Assembly (NCBI GenBank): GCA_037043015.1
Contig: CM073321.1
Span: 9,866,001 to 9,930,000 of the forward strand
DNA: 64,000 nucleotides
Source of the DNA: Bryum argenteum
Lineage: Eukaryota; Streptophyta; Bryopsida; Bryales; Bryaceae
Reading direction: 5' to 3'
Part shown: piece by piece, positions 12,157 through 23,802 of the stretch
Layout: the number at the start of each line of letters is the position of its first letter
Numbering within the stretch: the stretch's first letter is position 1
Program-made: the position numbers and the translations under genes
Notes under the pieces: model-generated
Database searches by the model: none
The model's input: the letters and a program-made list of their open reading frames with translations, nothing else
What the model was told of the DNA's origin: nothing

Positions 12157-14076
12157 TCACTTCACTTGGTGCACATTGCACAGTTGTTGGGGCTGTGGGA
12201 TTGGCTCAAGTACCTCCTTGAAGATGTGAGGATCACGCTCCAGAGCTACAATATGGCAATTCAAGGACGATCCCGCTTGAATCGTCTCACCTACACACAT
12301 TTGAACATTTAGTATTACACTTGTAAGCAAACAAAGAGAAATAAAGGAAACAGTTAACAAAATGTACGATAGAAAAAACCTGTGCCAACTCGAAAAATCA
12401 ACTACGATGTTGTTTGTTGGAGTTAAACCATGAATTAGAACCTTCATAACAAGGTCTGATTTATGTCTTAATCCTCTCCATGGTTTACCATCTACCGCTC
12501 TACACAACAAAGACTTGAAATCCACCAAGTTACATATCATATCATGCTTTCCGAGGTTGAGTTCTGGTGTGTGCGAATCATCTGCAATAACAAGTGGCTT
12601 AGGTTGTCTAGAAATGTCAAGTGCAACCGATCGTACCAATACCATTGCCTTTGACTTGTAGGTCACAAAAATAAACCGGGAAAATAGTCAATATCACAAA
12701 CTGCAGATTTCTTCTTTATGATTCGCTTGCCTTTTCCTGAAGTGCCTACTTCTCCATCTTCAACACTTTTCTGAAGTGATTGCTTAATAATGAGACTGGA
12801 GTCCAACTTAGTCCTCATAGCAAGCCCATCGGATGGACATTTATTCATTGGACAATCCATGTACCATCCACAGAGCTTGTAATGCCCCAAATTCCAATCC
12901 GCCACCATTTCAAGTATATACATGCACTCAAGATTATTCAAGTTAGTAGAAGACATGAAGGACGCTGGAAGTTTCTCTGTAGCCTTGGCAAGGACAAGAA
13001 TATGTGTATAATATCTGCAGAGCACATGGCTACAAGCATAGTTAAATTTGAGTTGTTGATTTGGTTCATGATTCCTTTTGAGGCTTTTTTCTTCCTTAAA
13101 CTTCCGAAAGAACGCGTCATCCCAAAGATAATTTCTCCACAGCTCAATGTAATTCAAAATCTCCGGACTTGGATTTGTATCTAGGGATTGTTTTGTAACT
13201 TGTTTTGTCAACTGCACACACAATAATTTTAGTGCTTAGTAAATACACAAAGAATTCTTCGAGTACGAGAAATATTTGCAACATTACAAAACGTGCTGTT
13301 GCTAAACTCTCAACACTCATAAACCATGATAAAAGGTTTAGAATGAGATTTGTATCAATAAAATACAAAGAATTGATATGGAAGTTTAAAACATGTATAT
13401 TTACGTTAGAGTTGAAATCCAAGTCAAAACTCACTCACAACCATATACATTTAATTAAATTGAGTTGACACTTTATACTGTAAAAAATACTATGCTACAC
13501 ATACACTTCAATTCTTAAAACTTGGCTTTTGAATAAGTAGACATACTTGCGCCTACCAAGTAGCCTTGTCCAAGAATTTCTCAAATATGACATTAGAAAA
13601 ACCGGATTTTGAAAAATCCTGATTGCTCGCGGCATTGGGGCGCCATGTTTTAACGTTGTAGCTACTTGATTTTAGTGTCAACATCCATTGTGGTGATAAA
13701 AATTGTGACAATAGTGACGTTTGATCTCCTCGAGGAACTGCTCGCCATCGAGGAGCTATAGGAAGTTGTTTTTTCAACTCTGAAATGGTTTTCTTACTCA
13801 TCTTCATAACTGCAGCGTTCACATAATCATGGACCGATTTCTTTGTCCAATCCTCCTTGTTAGGATACTTCTTGTAATACTTCCTTGTTTGAGAAGCAGC
13901 CTCCTCTGCAAAGTCTTACTGCAATCCAATAGAATTGCCATTCCAACAAATAAAGTCACAAATTCTAAATTCAAGTCAATTGCACGAATAAAATACCTGA
14001 TACAATACTCTATTAAGCGCCTCTACGGTCAACTTGTACCAAGTTATCTTCTTCGTGTTTATGAATGCATTATATT
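12157..14076 (-). pseudogene. 3' half of a spliced ParB/methyltransferase-like transposon gene
   Basis: Exon-like blocks on the minus strand are 14076-13997 (donor CAG|GTATTT), 13919-13553, 13212-12381 and 12290-12157, with an 89-bp intron before the last. The C-terminal part shows a KPWRGLRHK block, then a beta-strand ending in acid (NNIVVDFSS), a glycine/serine turn (AGSS), then CHIVALERDPHIF. This order fits motif I and the motif II acidic residue of a Rossmann DNA methyltransferase. I do not see a DPPY catalytic motif. A frameshift lies in a T run near 12667, and one frame problem occurs at the last intron. A second copy of the tail lies at 54244-54733. The 5' half continues at 29443-30453, beyond the hAT insertion. 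The methyltransferase assignment is inference from motif order. Confidence 0.5.
14069..14076. repeat. Left 8-bp target-site duplication of the hAT (ATTATATT)
   Basis: The eight bases directly outside the CAGGGATG end match the eight bases outside the right end (ATTATATC, 29435-29442) at 7 of 8 positions. An 8-bp duplication is the hallmark of hAT insertion. Confidence 0.85.
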
Positions 14077-14115
14077 CAGGGATGTGACAGCGTCCGGACG
14101 TCCGGACGTCCGGCA
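14077..14115. repeat. Left terminus of the hAT with tandem GTCCGGAC units
   Basis: The TIR CAGGGATGTGACAG is followed by three overlapping CGTCCGGACGTCC palindromes. The right end carries related CGGACGGACGTCCGTCC palindromes just inside its TIR (29378-29398). Such subterminal palindromes are likely transposase-binding sites. Confidence 0.7.
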
Positions 14116-14194
14116 GGGGTCCGGGGACCGTCCGTGACTTAGAGATTTTGGTCTTTTTACAAAGGGTAAATGACCATCGGGGTGCGTTCATTGG

Positions 14195-14375
14195 TCAAAC
14201 CACCCCGTCGACCGGTCCTCCAGCTCGCCGTCGGCCTGACCGACCGGTCGGCTGGCCGGCCGTCCAAAAGGGCGACCGGCGGTCGGTCCGGGGTGACCGG
14301 CCTTTGGTCCGGCCGTCGGCCTCTGCGACCGGCCGTCGGCCGCTGCGATCGGCCCTCGCCTTTGGCGACCGCCTG
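14195..14375. repeat. CGACCGGTCGG-rich array at the hAT left side
   Basis: A GC-rich run of overlapping GACCGG, CCGGTCGG and GGCCGTCGGCC words, palindromic and dense in CpG and CHG sites. Related arrays precede the RING gene (23480-23730), the zinc-protein gene (25640-25880) and the kinase gene (28990-29250), so the array marks each gene start in the element. Open frames on both strands here (Arg/Pro/Asp-rich) are by-products of the repeat. Confidence 0.7.
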
Positions 14376-14426
14376 TGGCCGGATGGCCCCCTTCAGCATC
14401 CAACGGTTTAGAAGCATTTCAACCCG

Positions 14427-16778
14427 GGGTTGTCTTATAAGACACTGTCGGACGTCAGAGAGACACGACATGTTAGACAGACATTGAGCCTCAGAATGTC
14501 TAATAGAATCTACAGAATCTTTTTTTTACCCTTGATTTACCCTGTCTACGTTGCATCCTATGTGGCTGCCACGTGGCCTGTTCAACTCAGCAATAAGGTG
14601 TGTGACTACGCCACGTAGGACTGGACTGGCGGTCGCCTCGTCTAGACCGGCGGTCGCCTCGACTGGACCGGCGGTCGCCTCGTATGGACCAGCGGTCGCC
14701 TGAGCAACCCACGATCGCCTATTAGCGACCGACGATCGCCCATGAGCGACCGACGTTTGCCCCTGGGCGACCGCCGATACAGCCGATGGGCGAAGGTCGC
14801 TGAGTGGGGCGACCGCCGATCCAAGTGATGGGCGAACGTAGCTCAAAGGGCGACCGGCGGTCTACCCTCTAAAAACAAAGGACATGAACTTTGAAGAGCT
14901 ATAACTTTTTCATTTGGACTTTGTTTTTGACGAAATCACTTGGGTTGCGTCCCAAATTAAGTCTAGTTTATGTGGTGAAAATTGCAGACCCATACAATTA
15001 AGTATGAAAAAATGGCATGCATTTTAGTGAAGGGAGTATTTGTTTTTTGGGTTTTTAAACATTTAGCATGTTTTACCATTGCAAGCCTATTATGTGACAT
15101 CAAAAAGGTTTTTGCATGATGTGTTTTAGACAAGTGTGATCTTTAGATGCATCCCACAATCTTTGTAGTTGGAAGTAGTTTGATCCAGATAATTGTAGTA
15201 TTGGCTTTGCAATGATATTTCTACGATGAAAAAAGTGAAAATATGGATGATTTTTGAAGAGATAGATCTACTTCAACCATCGTCAGATTTTGAATTTTTA
15301 TTTTAGAATGGATTCCAATTAGAGTGTTGTATTGGTGATAGAAACCTCGAGTCACTTGAAGATATATTGAAGATAAAGTATAATTTGAGTGCTAGGGATC
15401 TAGGTTTAGACTATATTAATTACTTTGTAAAATATTTGGCAGTTTTTATCATTGCAAGAATCATCTCTTCCCTCCTTTTATACACACCCCATTTCAACAA
15501 ATTTAATTAATCTCAGGTATTTAACAGAAACTACTTACCTTCCTCTTATAGTCCAAAACTTCTAATCATGTTTCATATAAAATACATAGGAAAAGTATAA
15601 ATACTACTCTCTCTCTCTGTATTTCCCTATACACCTTACACTTCCCTATGGCTCAAATAGTAGCCTTGCAATGATAAAAACTGCCAAATATTTTACAAAG
15701 TAATTAATATAGTCCAAAACTAGACCCCTTACACTCAAATTATACCTTATCTTCAATATATCTTCGAATGGATCGAGGTTTCTATCACCAATACAACACT
15801 GTAATTGGAGCCCATTCTAAAATAAAAATTCAAAATCTGACGATGGTTGAAGTAGATCTATCTCTTCAAAAATCATCCATATTTTCACTTTTTTCATCGT
15901 AGAAATATCATTGCAAAGCCAATACTACAATTATCTGGATCAAACTACTTCCAACTACAAAGATTGTGGGATGCATCTAAAGATCACACTTGTCTAAAAC
16001 ACATCATGCAAAAACCTTTTTGATGTCACATAATAGGCTTGCAATGGTAAAACATGCTAAATGTTTAAAAACCCAAAAAACAAATACTCCCTTCACTAAA
16101 ATGCATGCCATTTTTTCATACTTAATTGTATGGGTCTGCAATTTTCACCACATAAACTAGACTTAATTTGGGACCCAACCCAAGTGATTTCGTCAAAAAC
16201 AAAGTCCAAATGAAAAAGTTATGGCTCTTCAAAGTTCATGTCCTTTGTTTTTAGAGGGTAGACCGCCGGTCGCCCTTTGACCTACGTTCGCCCATCACTT
16301 GGATCGGCGGTCGCCCCACTGAGCAACGTTCGCCCATCGGCTGTATCGGCGGTTGCCCTAATAGGAGGGTTAACAATAGGCTCGCGGACACTTTGTCCTT
16401 GCCCATAAGGTTGCCTAGAAGCGGTTGCTAGGGCGACCGTCGGTCTCCCTACTGGACCGCCGGTCGCCTACGAGCGGTACCTCAGTGCGATCGGCGATCG
16501 TCGCATGTAACCGACGTTCGCCCCTATGCTACGGTCGGTCGCCTAGCAAGGTCGCCCACCCACGGTCGCCCAATGTGACATGTATTTTGATTTCCACGTC
16601 ATTATCGACCCTACGCCACGTAGGAAAATAGCTTTTTACCTCAATGTCAATCTCAACAAGTTTTTTACTATGTAATTTTTGGTACGGTCGACATTTTTGT
16701 CGATTGGACGTCTAACAGACATGTCCAATACAACAAATCAGACAGACATTCCGAAAAGTGTGTCTAATAAGACAACCC
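14427..16778. mobile_element. Foldback element with about 1-kb inverted arms
   Basis: Bases 14427-15458 and 15665-16778 are inverted copies around a 206-bp spacer. The ends read GGGTTGTCTTAT. The inner 590 bases of each arm are nearly identical, differing for example at TTGCGTCC against TTGGGTCC. The outer part contains GGTCGCC/GGCGACC repeats that vary more between arms. A related single arm lies at 48660-49187 next to a gypsy fragment. It sits just upstream of the truncated hAT transposase and may have replaced its N-terminal coding part. No transposase is encoded. Long arms suggest a foldback or long-TIR Mutator-type non-autonomous element. I could not resolve a target duplication. Confidence 0.85.
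14616..14870. repeat. GGCGGTCGCC degenerate tandem array, left foldback arm
   Basis: Repeated units of about 20-24 bases built on GACCGGCGGTCGCCTCG, GCGACCGACGATCGCC and GGGCGACCGCCGAT. The mirror array is at 16258-16560 in the other arm, and a relative is at 48660-48975. Confidence 0.7.
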
Positions 16779-19530
16779 TGTTCGAAGCTGCCATGATGAA
16801 GACTGCTGGATTTCAAAAATCCTATGCTCCACCATCTTACCATGACATTCGGACAAGGTTGTTAGGAGAAGTATAGACGGAGTTACAAAGAAAACTAGAT
16901 AGTAGACTCTCAGAGAGCCTTCGGAAGTTTGGAGGAACTTTGACCATGGATGGATGGTCATCTGTAACCAGTCGCCCTTTGGTAAATGCGATGCTCGTGA
17001 CTCAAGCTGGAGAGCTTTTTCTTGGAGCTGTGGATACTACTGGCATAGAAAAAACAGCGGTGTACATGTCAACTCTCATGTTGAAGTACATAGAACAAGT
17101 TGGACCAGAGAACATTGTTCAAGTATGCACAGACAATGCTTCTGTAATGCTCAATGCCTCAAGAATAGTCCTTGAGAAATATCCGCACATTTTCATGCAA
17201 GGGTGTGCAACAGATGCAATGGACTTGTTGTTGGAGGATTGGGGAAAGGCTGGATGGATGGCGAATACTTTGGTCATGGCGAAGAGAATGGTCAAGTTTA
17301 TCAAGAGGCGACAAATGCCCCTAGCTGTGTTTCGTAAACACGAGGCGAAATTTTGCCTACTGATGCCTGGGAAAACAAAATTTTCTAGTCAATTCATAAT
17401 GATAGATCGCTTGTTATAGGTCAAGGAATCATTGGAGCAAGTTGTTGTCGACCCTATGTTCACAGCCTATGCCTCGAAGAAGACGGTATCAGATAGAGAT
17501 AAGCTTATATTCTCCCGTAAGGTCAAGAAGGTGGTGTTGAGCGATGACTTTTGGGAGCAATGCAAAAGATTACGGGATATGGTGGCCCCCGTAGTCTACG
17601 GTCTGAGAGAATTCGACGGCAAGGCTCCTAGTACGGGCAAGGCTTGGCATATAATGCGTGATCTTGAGAGACATGTCCATACTTTGCATGCACCGCCAAT
17701 CTCATTGGAACCACTTGAGGTGGCCACCGCAAAAGAGGAGTTTTACCATCGGAAACGGCTCATGACAACTGATTTACATGGCGCGGCAGTACTTTTAACA
17801 CTAGGACTAATAAGTGTAACATATATGTTACGAGTAACATATGTGTTACGCTTATAGGGCTGAAACACACCTATCTTTTTCTTGTGCTTTGAGCCTGAAC
17901 CCTTGATGTTTCTACATCAATGGTCTGTATACATTGCCTAGCAACTATTTTGATTGAGTAGACCTTGTTGATGTGGGATATGACACACGACTTTGACCAA
18001 TCAGAACTATCCATTTAGAACCATTTCCAGAATCTCATGGCGTACTCATTTCACTCCGTATGAGTGCATCTAAAGTATGTTCTAATGGTATATTGTTGTT
18101 GTAGCTATTTTAGGCAAGTTGTTAGGAAGTGCTACACCAAAGTCTAAGTCATTTCGTGCAACCAATGAACCTCCACTACCCTATGGATAAGCGTAACTTA
18201 TATGTTACAGGTACGGTAGCAATCGGTCCTAGTGTTAAATCCGTATTTAGTACATGACCAAGAGTTAGCTGACGATCCCGATCTTACAATAGCTTGCAAG
18301 CGTGTTTTACAAAAACTATGTCCTGCGGAGGATTACGCAGACGTGGTGAGTGAATTTCTTGCGTTTTGAGTAAGGGGTCCACCATTCCATGACATGCTGG
18401 AGCCTAATACTCAAAAACTAGCTCCACATGCATGGTGGGAGTTTGAAGGTGCTTGTGCTAAGCTCCTCTCTCCAATTGCAAAGCGAATACTAGCACAGAC
18501 CGTGTCCTCGTCGGCTTACGAACGCAACTGGAGTAGCTACTCTTATGTTCACAACAAGAAACGGAATCAGTTACTACCGGGCAGAGCTGATGACTTGGTC
18601 TACATATATTCCAACTCGAAATTGCTCGCGAATGATAAGTTGAGTGAGGATGGGCACTGGTATAGAGAGAACTTGGATTTAGAGGAAGACCAAGTACATG
18701 AAAACGATGAGGAAGCTGTCGAGGACGAAACTGAGTCTGATGACAATGATATTTTTGAATTTGGTGATGAAGACGATGATATGACTTTCTTCCCCGCTTC
18801 AAATGATGAAGATGCTCCAAATGTTCAGGATGCTAATGGTGATTTTCTCGCTCATGGTGTTTCGGCGGATGATCGAGATGATGAGCAACCGTTAGCCCGG
18901 TTAATGACACAAGGCGGCATGGAAAAATCGAATAACATCCTACTTGTTCTCGCTAGTAGTTTACGGTTGGAAAAGGAGGCGATAGATGTGAAGACCACTG
19001 TGTGCAATACTAGTGCTGGCACTATGAGCTCTGATCCGGTCGCCGAGAATATCGCATCATGTAGTAAGGATGAACTATCTTCATCATGTGCTACTCCCCG
19101 CGCTTTATTTCAACCCTCTACTGCAAGGGTTACGACAACCTTGGAGAAATCCTCTATGGGTTTAGTATCCCTTTCAAGAGCCAAATATGGCAGCATCTCT
19201 AGTGACTCTGATGTACCGTTGGGCAGGTATTTAAAAAATGCCAATGTTCCTCGTACTGCCACGGGCTTACAGCACATGCTTGGCACTTCCAAGTTGCAAA
19301 TTTACATTTATGCAACGCTTCCAACTGTTCCGCCAAAAAAACCAAAGATCCCTGTTACTCTCCTCGAATTTGATACTTGGCATAAGTATGGGAATATACA
19401 ATGTCCAGAGAATAAACCCAAGATCAAAGAAGATGTTCCAAGCGATTATGAATATGATCCTACGGGGTCTAGTGGAACTGAAGTGAAGGGAGATAGCGAT
19501 AATGAGCAATCCTTTGGTCCTGAAGAGTAG
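16779..19530 (+). pseudogene. hAT transposase (DUF659 plus hAT C-terminal dimerisation region), N-truncated
   Basis: The frame begins at the foldback edge with LFEAAMMKTAGF and runs into YAPPSYHDIRTRLL. It then shows a DUF659-type RNase-H-like block (GGTLTMDGWSSVTSRPLVNA, QVCTDNASVM, EKYPHIFMQGCATDAMDLLL) and, at 18430-18640, the dimerisation block SSSAYERNWSSYSYVHNKKR followed by RADDLVYIYSN. A long acidic tail (to 19530) is unusual. Nonsense codons lie at about 16876, 17417 and 18368. A 436-bp inverted-repeat element (17799-18234) splits HGAAVLL from NPYLV; removing it with one target copy restores the frame. The BED-type N-terminus expected in many hATs is missing. The family is secure; this copy is inactive. 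Confidence 0.88.
17799..18234. mobile_element. 436-bp MITE inserted in the hAT transposase
   Basis: The left end CACTAGGACTAATAAG and the right end CTTATCC...CGGTCCTAGTG form inverted repeats including CACTAGGAC. Both carry a second inverted block around GTAACATATATGTTAC and TAACTTATATGTTAC. TTAA flanks both sides (17795-17798 and 18235-18238). The empty site rebuilt with one TTAA restores the transposase frame. The CACTA-like first bases are probably coincidence, because the duplication is TTAA (or TA), not 3 bp. There is no coding capacity. Confidence 0.85.
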
Positions 19531-19913
19531 TTGAATTTGGCATCTTTATGTAGTAAAGGTTCATAGAACTTATACTTATTATAGAAATTGTAGCTATAAT
19601 TTATTTTAGTACTTTATTGTTATACTCCAAATGCATTTGGAGATTCTATTGTCTAAATCACTACATTTAATGTGTTGAAAAATATTACATATATTTTTAC
19701 ATACTTGTCGTACGATGGTCTTCACTCTCAAGCATAGAGAAGAAATGCACATTAAATCAAAAAGATTGCAACCCTTTACTTCAAAAATAAGGCCCCATGG
19801 ATCAATGGTGGCATTTTCATCATTTTTAAAACAACATATATACAACCTAGAAAAAGCATATATATATATATAGTTATATACTTGCAACTTAAGGTCCAAC
19901 ATCCGTTCTAACT
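19531..19913. other. Convergent intergenic region
   Basis: AT-rich 380-bp gap between the 3' ends of the transposase (+) and RING (-) genes. It presumably holds both polyadenylation regions. A TATATATATATA run is at about 19859-19871. No gene is visible. Confidence 0.5.
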
Positions 19914-22900
19914 TCAAATTGAAGATCCATCCGATTGACCAATCTGAGCTATACTACGAGTACGCGGTCTTTGACTTGGACGGGCAATTCGACCGCCCTC
20001 TTCATACTCTCGATCCACGGCTGCAATTTCGCCTCTCATCTCCGCCTGCCAACTATCCTCCCCATCTTCGCCCGATTGCCTCTTCCACTTTTTGCTAGGA
20101 TCCACTTGTTTGTTACGTAAGATTTCCATGGCCTTCTCGATCTGTGCAACGACATCCTGTACAACACCTTCGAACTCATCCAATAATAGAAGTTGTGTGT
20201 CTTTTGGGTTTAAAAGACATTCTCTCCAAAATGAAATGTCGTCATCGATACGCACATCAAACTTCTTCACCGCATCCCAATATGAGACCTCCACATCTTC
20301 AAAAGAATTTTCCGGTATCGAAGTCCGGTATATTGCGGCCTCCTCCAATTTCGCAAGGACCATAGCTCTTCCAATTGGAGTATGATCGTACTTTTTATAC
20401 TCCTCACCAAAGCTGTTTGAATCGGTTATTTCGTGCCACGAACCATCTTCTCCCTTTTCTACTCTCTTTGGAAAAAATCGAAAGAAACGGTTGTGTTCGA
20501 CGCTCCAATGCCCTCCAAAATTACGACAAAACAACTCTCGTTGCTCATCACCTTCAATATTCCTCCCCCTTATCTCTATTTCGTAATCTCGTGTCATCCA
20601 AAATAACCGATCATGCTCCCCACCATATTGAATGGCTAGTTGGTGTTTTGATTCGGATGTACTCCAGTTAAGTGCATTCCCCCAATCAGAGTAGTTTAGA
20701 AATTTCTTTGGGTATTGATCCAGTGGAAGATTCCATCGGTTGAACTCGTGCCCTGGTGGCATAAGATCTCGTATGTCCATCATCTCGTAGAATCTTGTGC
20801 TAAATGGGGAGCGACATACCAGACATACCAATATTGTCATCGCATATCGGCATATGCAAGTAACATGGAAGTTATGGCCACATTGGCCCAACGTGTATGC
20901 GCCCTCTGGACCAAAATGATGTAGGCACACCGCACATTTGTCTTTAAGTATTGTGGGAGGAGGGTCGCATGTGTTGATTACAATGCGAGCTGACTCTTGT
21001 AGGTGCGATGAGAATCTACTATACGGCGCCCATTCTTCCTCTATCTCCAAAGTCCAATCAACATCAATGTTTCGCCCCATCTTAGAGTAGTTTGTACGCT
21101 CCATCATCTCTTCAATATCCCCCCAAAAAATGACCTCTACAGGGTCATATCGTTTTTTCGATCTGTTCGTACAGAACTTCTCCAATGAAGCATCTACAAC
21201 TTCACGTGATTCTTTTGATGTAGATGCAATCGATTTCAGATCTTCTTTTGCCCTCGAAACCAAGCTCCACCTATCTTGAAGTCGATGAACCCATCCCAAC
21301 CATGGTAGTATGCGTAGGTGGATTGTTGCCTCTGTAGAATCTACCGTTTTGAAGGTTTTCCGTAATGCCTCCAATTCAGCGACTGCCTCATCTCTCTCTT
21401 TACTTGTAGCCTCCAACTTGATTGAGCATGCTTTTGCTTCCTCCTCCAATTTCGCAATTGTAACATCTCTCTCCTTCTTCGCTGCCTCGAACTTCATCGC
21501 CCATGCTCGTTGTCGCTCAACCTGTGCATCATCTCTCCTTTTGTGATATCTCCAACTTCATTTCTAACGGAATTTCATCATCGTCATCATCATTTATTTC
21601 GATAATGGACTTTCCCTTATCTTCTTTACAATCCTCTCCACCATCCTCTTTAAGAGGCCCTAAATCCCTTATCTTCCCCCTATAGGTCTTTCCATTATCT
21701 TCTTCACCATCCTCTTTACAACCCGCATCATTTTGTAAAAGAAAAAGACTATCAGAAGTCCCGATAATGGTCTTCCCCTTATCTTTATTACCATCCTTTT
21801 CACCATCCTCTTTACCATCCTCTTTACCACCCGCATCACATTCTGGAACAACATGACTACATGAAGCCCCCTGAGTGTCATTCAGTGATGGAACAAACTT
21901 GTCACCTTCTTCTAAGTCTTCTAACGCATCCCTTTGGCGCATTGCTTCTTGGTACTTTGCCACATACTCGCTAGCAGGACCTTGGCCAAACAACCGCAAT
22001 TCCCTGTAAAACTCGTCAAGGGGACGTTGCGTAATTTGGTGTTGTTTCTGCAGTTTCACAATTATTAGCTCAGTCTTCACTCGGTCCTTCAGCAGAGGGT
22101 GGAATTGATTTATGATTGCCTCATAATTTATGGCAGCCTGTAGAACGTTGGGCATACTACTTGCCATAGCGTTACTCATCTCCACAAAACCAAGAGCCAT
22201 ACGAGCAAGTATTTGTGACCCCTGCTTCACGATGGTCTCTACACTAACTATGTGATTAGCCGAGGTAACTCCCCAATCATTCCCTGACAATCCTCTCTCT
22301 TTATCTACCTCATTGCACCAATCTGCCATTTTTTGTGCGGTGTTCAGCCACTCCTCCAATTTCTTTTTGCTTGGTACCGTATGCAGATACTCCTCGAAAT
22401 TTCCCACCATACCCGAATCGGGATTTATGTCATCCATGGCATCCGTTGGTGATTTGGTTTTCCGTGGCTCACTTGGCCCTCCCTCTTCTGATGTTGGTAC
22501 CGGGATTACATGAGGTTCTTCAACTACGTTTGCACCTTCGAGCCTATCAGTTATAGTTGGTTCTACGATTGGGGCATCCGTGGCAACCATATTCCTTCCA
22601 TCCTCCTGCTTTGTCGTGGTTGTTGGAGGAGAATCCTTCACCGCCGTATCATGAGTTTTCCTCCTCAAGTGCTGCAATAAGGCCTTTGTAGAGTTTGATT
22701 CTGGATCCAACATATCTGGGATCTCCTTCTGATTTCTCCCGATTTGAAGAGGAAATGCACTACTCGCCGTGAATGTGCTATTCACCTTCCGCTTCAATAT
22801 CAACTCAGCATACACCATGCTCAAAAGCGTGTAGGAAAAGTAACCTTTGCTCTTGGGACGAGTTCCAAACAATGCCACCCAAACTTCTTCAGCACAATGA

Positions 22901-23262
22901 AAAAAGTGATCGTCCTTGCATGTTTGTGGGTTGCAAGTAAATTTATTGGTATTCACTTTGTGACATTCTCGAGGCCAAAGTTTCCCAATGTGATACATCT
23001 TCACATATTTCTTGCACGTCGCCAATCTCTAGTATTTCTCCGTTTCATTGGCCCAACCGCTCTCAGCTTTGATGGCCTCATTATCCAGGATCTTGTAGTG
23101 CAACTCGTGTCTCGCTCCTTTTGGTTTCACTCTCTTTGACGATGTCTCCTGTAAAACCAACTCAGTCCCCACCAATCCTGCGTTTGTGTTTTCTGTCGCA
23201 GGTGACCTCAAGGTCTGTTCAGAATCAGCCTCCATGTTCGTGTTATCGGTATCCGTCGCCAT
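19914..23262 (-). pseudogene. RING-H2 protein with N-terminal CKKYVKMYH/KLWPR zinc motif and coiled coil
   Basis: The start is chosen at 23262 (MATDTDNTN). About 80 codons in comes TCKKYVKMYHIGKLWPRE with later C and H residues, the same motif as in the zinc-protein gene at 26039. A single TAG near 23027 interrupts it. A long hydrophilic region follows, rich in lysine/aspartate repeats (KEDGKEDG type), then a coiled coil, then a canonical RING-H2 at about 20937-20812 with spacing C-x2-C-x14-C-x-H-x2-H-x2-C-x10-C-x2-C. The last 370 residues have no family I recognise. A one-base frameshift lies near 21530. RING-H2 domains usually recruit E2 ubiquitin enzymes, so an E3 role is plausible but inferred. 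It runs toward the transposase gene and is preceded by a CGGTCG array. Confidence 0.8.
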
Positions 23263-23479
23263 GAAGAATAGGGAGTATTTAAAATACCCCGAAGATACCC
23301 CAAGTATGCAAAAATTCGATGCGGCAGCCGCAAGTATCGCGCATACTTCCCCCCGCCACCACAAATGCAGCACACGAGAAGCTAATGCCCACGGTTGTAG
23401 CCCAGTTGAGGTGGATGAATACGAGAAGAAGTGAGGGGAAATGAGGCCCCAAGGGCCATTTATCCCCTTGTTCAACCCT

Positions 23480-23735
23480 AGAGACCGGCCGCACGGACCG
23501 GTCGCTCGGCCAATCACGGCCGCGACCGATGCTAGCCGGCCAGTTCGGCCGACGGATCCTGGCTGGTCGATCCGGTCGACCGTTCGGGGCCGGCCGATCG
23601 TGGCCGGTCGTTCGCGCCGACCGATCGCAGCCGACCGCTGACTGCCGACCGATCCTGGCCGCTTGATGTTGACTAACCGATGCCGGCCGACCGATGCCGG
23701 TCGACCGATGGCGGCCGACCAATCTAGGCGGCCGC
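23480..23735. repeat. CGATCGG/CCGGTCGACCG array upstream of the RING gene
   Basis: A GC-rich run of overlapping GGCCGACCGATGCCGG, CCGGTCGACCG and related words lies about 220 bp upstream of the RING start codon. It resembles the arrays before the other cargo genes. It may be a promoter/binding array or a methylation target; the role is inferred. Confidence 0.7.
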
Positions 23736-23771
23736 TGCGGGTTTTTTTTAAGTTTTTTTCAAATTTAAAAA

Positions 23772-23802
<31 letters not shown>

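Noticed and set aside
14157-14487. Overlapping Arg/Pro-rich open frames on both strands
   Set aside because: They arise from the GC-rich CGACCGG array, where stop codons are rare in all frames; composition follows the repeat, not a protein family.
17799-18234. CACTA-type MITE
   Set aside because: The ends begin CACTAG, but the flanks duplicate TTAA or TA rather than 3 bp, so the CACTA label is not supported.
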